From the NCBI GenBank assembly GCA_019359245.1, contig JAHHHR010000021.1, positions 1 to 64,000 on the forward strand: a DNA stretch of 64,000 nt. The letters run 5' to 3'. Every line of letters begins with the position of its first letter. The stretch's first letter is position 1. The stretch is from Nostoc desertorum CM1-VF14. GTDB taxonomy: Bacteria > Cyanobacteriota > Cyanobacteriia > Cyanobacteriales > Nostocaceae. Both the position numbers and the translations under genes were made by a program. The notes under the pieces were generated by a model, which worked only from the letters and a program-made list of their open reading frames with translations, was not told the DNA's origin and ran no database searches. Positions 62,321 through 64,000 of this stretch are shown here, in pieces.

Positions 62321-63241
62321 TCAGCGAGGTTTGTAATTTAAATTTTGTGCTTGTTGCAACAATTGCTCGGCATTTTTCGCCCACTGAGGATTTTTCTGAG
62401 CATTATATAAATCTCTAGCAAATTGCAATACTTGTACTGCATCTCCATATTGCTGTAACTGCATAAAAACTAACCCTGCACCATAATAAGCGTTGGGATA
62501 GTTAGAGTTAGCTTCGGCTGATTTTCTAAAAGCCTCTAATGCCTCTTGTGATTTGCGTTGCTGAAACCAAATTGAACCGAGATTGTAGTAAGCTTCAGGA
62601 TACTTTGGATTAATTTTTACTGCCTGATTAAACGCATCTCTGGCTTGATCGAGTTTGCCTTGCTGGAGATAACACATCCCTATATGATAAGGAGGCTCTG
62701 GTGCATTTTTGCTATATTCTATGGCTTTTCTAAAAGATGCGATCGCTTTTTCACAATCTCTTTGCTGCTCTCGTACTAACCCCAAGTTATAGTGGGCAAA
62801 TCCTAGTTTGGGATCAAGTTCTAACGAGCGTTGCAAGTAATCGTTAGCTAACTGTAAATTATTCCCTTCTAACAACGCACCACCTAAATTAGCAAAAGCT
62901 GGAGCAAACTTAGGATCGGCTTGCGTCGCTCGATAAAATGCATCCGCAGAGGGTTGTAATTGTCCCGTTTGTCGGAATACTAGCCCTAAATTATACTGCG
63001 CTGGTGCTAATGTCGGATCTAATTGAGTTGCTTGTTTAAAGGCTGCGATCGCATCTTGTACCTTTCCCGCCTGAATTGCTTGTAAACCTTGGTTTAACCA
63101 GTCTATAGCAGTTTTACCATTAGATTGTGCCAGCTTTAAAGGGATAGGAGCAGATAGAGAAACACAGGGAAAGGAAATGCTAACAAGCAGCATCAAACTT
63201 ACTAACCCGGCTATGCGATATTTAAAGAATGATTTTCCCAT
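62321..63241 (-). CDS. exported TPR-repeat protein
   Basis: The 306-residue protein has a signal peptide (residues 1-35, ending SLSA) and about seven tetratricopeptide repeats from residue 55 on (for example LAPAQYNLGLVFRQTGQLQ, AYYNLGSIWFQQRKSQEAL). TPRs form a protein-binding superhelix, here in the periplasm or lumen. The partner is unknown. I chose the ATG at 63241 over a TTG seven codons upstream. It is divergent from the EF-G-like gene. Confidence 0.85.
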   Translation of the reverse strand: MGKSFFKYRIAGLVSLMLLVSISFPCVSLSAPIPLKLAQSNGKTAIDWLNQGLQAIQAGKVQDAIAAFKQATQLDPTLAPAQYNLGLVFRQTGQLQPSADAFYRATQADPKFAPAFANLGGALLEGNNLQLANDYLQRSLELDPKLGFAHYNLGLVREQQRDCEKAIASFRKAIEYSKNAPEPPYHIGMCYLQQGKLDQARDAFNQAVKINPKYPEAYYNLGSIWFQQRKSQEALEAFRKSAEANSNYPNAYYGAGLVFMQLQQYGDAVQVLQFARDLYNAQKNPQWAKNAEQLLQQAQNLNYKPR

Positions 63242-63504
63242 TGATTTTCTGACTTGCAACACTTTCGGTTAAATTGACTTTATAAAAACTTTTTTACAAA
63301 ATTTTTATTTTGCCATAAAAGCCTGTTTTAGTTAAGTTTTATTAAGCCAAATCTTACGACAGGCTACATTTTTTTTAAATTTAGATTAAAAGGAGCATAA
63401 TAACAAATTAAAGAAGGGGTAATTTTGACTCCAGAGAAGCATTTTTTATCCCTGATATATACAGAATTGTGCGGTTAGGAAAGACTTACCGCAAGGGAGG
63501 TTTT

Positions 63505-64000
63505 ATGAACGAAAAAGTAAAATCGGGTTCGCGGAATGTTGCAATTGTCGGGCCTTATTTGAGTGGAAAAACCACTTTACTAGAAAGCTTGTTATTTGTC
63601 ACAGGGGCAATTTCTCGCAAAGGGAGTGTTAAGGACAGCAATACAGTGGGGGATAGTGCTGCCGAGTCGCGCGATCGCCACATGAGTGTAGAAGTCAGCG
63701 CCGCTAGCACTGAGTATAACGGCATTCGCTTCACTTTTATTGACTGTCCGGGAAGTATAGAATTTGCTCAAGAAACGTACAATGCTTTAATGGGAGTTGA
63801 TGCGGCAATTGTAGTTTGCGAACCCATCCGCGATCGCGTCCTCACCCTCGCCCCTCTATTTAAATTCCTCGACGATTGGGAAATTCCCCACCTCGTCTTC
63901 GTCAACAAAATGGATCGGGCAAATATTCACGTTTTAGAAACGTTGCACGCCCTGAAAGCAGTATCTAGCCGTCCCCTGGTAGCGCATCAATATCCCATCA
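63505..64000 (+). CDS. EF-G-like translational GTPase, N-terminal part (cut by window edge)
   Basis: The frame starts at ATG 63505 after GGGAGG and runs off the window with 165 codons seen. It has P-loop GPYLSGKTTLLES (G1), a DCPGSIEF G3 motif in place of the usual DTPGH, and VNKMDRAN as G4. This matches the EF-G-like paralogue of cyanobacteria, not canonical FusA, which has GRIDAGKTT-type G1. A role in translation or ribosome rescue is inferred from the family. Confidence 0.85.
   Translation, partial: MNEKVKSGSRNVAIVGPYLSGKTTLLESLLFVTGAISRKGSVKDSNTVGDSAAESRDRHMSVEVSAASTEYNGIRFTFIDCPGSIEFAQETYNALMGVDAAIVVCEPIRDRVLTLAPLFKFLDDWEIPHLVFVNKMDRANIHVLETLHALKAVSSRPLVAHQYPI

Overview
The window looks like chromosomal DNA of a filamentous, probably heterocyst-forming cyanobacterium of the Nostoc/Anabaena group. 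It carries a photosystem II psbA gene, a phycobiliprotein lyase, a tandem flavodiiron pair (Flv3-Flv1 type), a PEP-CTERM protein and several protein families typical of cyanobacteria. The HIP1 octamer GCGATCGC is frequent inside genes. Many gaps carry heptamer-based short tandem repeats such as AGTTAGG, ATGCCCN, ATCAGTC and TAATGAC, plus GC-rich dispersed repeats typical of Nostocales. No rRNA operon, CRISPR array, prophage or intact insertion sequence was seen.

Layout. 1-9.4 kb: heptamer repeats, a small basic protein, a Nudix hydrolase, an alpha/beta hydrolase, type III pantothenate kinase, the flv3-flv1 pair, a PIN-domain toxin-antitoxin pair, an RRM/glycine-rich RNA-binding protein and a CpcS/CpeS-like lyase. 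9.9-14.9 kb: an RND efflux adaptor-pump operon. 15.6-18.6 kb: a PEP-CTERM protein and two glycosyltransferases. 18.8-23.2 kb: the translation/transcription block rplS, tRNA-Trp, secE, nusG, rplK, rplA, rplJ, rplL, with a probable L10 leader. 23.3-31 kb: a HicAB pair, tRNA-Ala(CGC), a HAD hydrolase with a methyltransferase, rtcB, a chimera of two gene remnants, an Rpn-type nuclease and the pyruvate dehydrogenase E2. 31.6-43.2 kb: a YlqD-like protein, acyl-ACP synthetase, two paralogous tiny membrane proteins, an MFS exporter, a Uma2 nuclease, recQ and two consecutive AAA-like ATPase proteins. 43.8-55.2 kb: an O-methyltransferase, a phosphoribulokinase-like enzyme, radC, a CPA1 antiporter, a 21-bp repeat ORF, a TrkA-type protein, a stress protein, a nucleotide-transporter-like/HEAT fusion and infC. 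55.8-64 kb: a PhoD-like phosphatase, malic enzyme with an ACT domain, a divergent psbA, a PsiE-like protein, a TPR protein and the start of an EF-G-like GTPase.

Genes that clearly work together are the secE-rplL block, the adaptor-pump pair, the flv3-flv1 pair and the two toxin-antitoxin modules. Much of the rest is single genes separated by repeat-rich spacers. Four gene relics were found: an ATP-grasp/methyltransferase chimera, a twice-frameshifted small gene at 45.7-46.0 kb, a probable DUF389 C-terminus at 47.0 kb and a DevA-like ABC ATPase scrap next to psbA.

The best candidates for something undescribed are the pair of 81- and 54-residue membrane peptides at 34.3-35.4 kb, which share an N-terminal motif but have different tails; the phosphoribulokinase paralogue lacking a redox cysteine; the transporter-HEAT fusion; and the evidence that heptamer and other short repeats have expanded into coding genes. 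No wholly new multi-gene system could be demonstrated from sequence alone.
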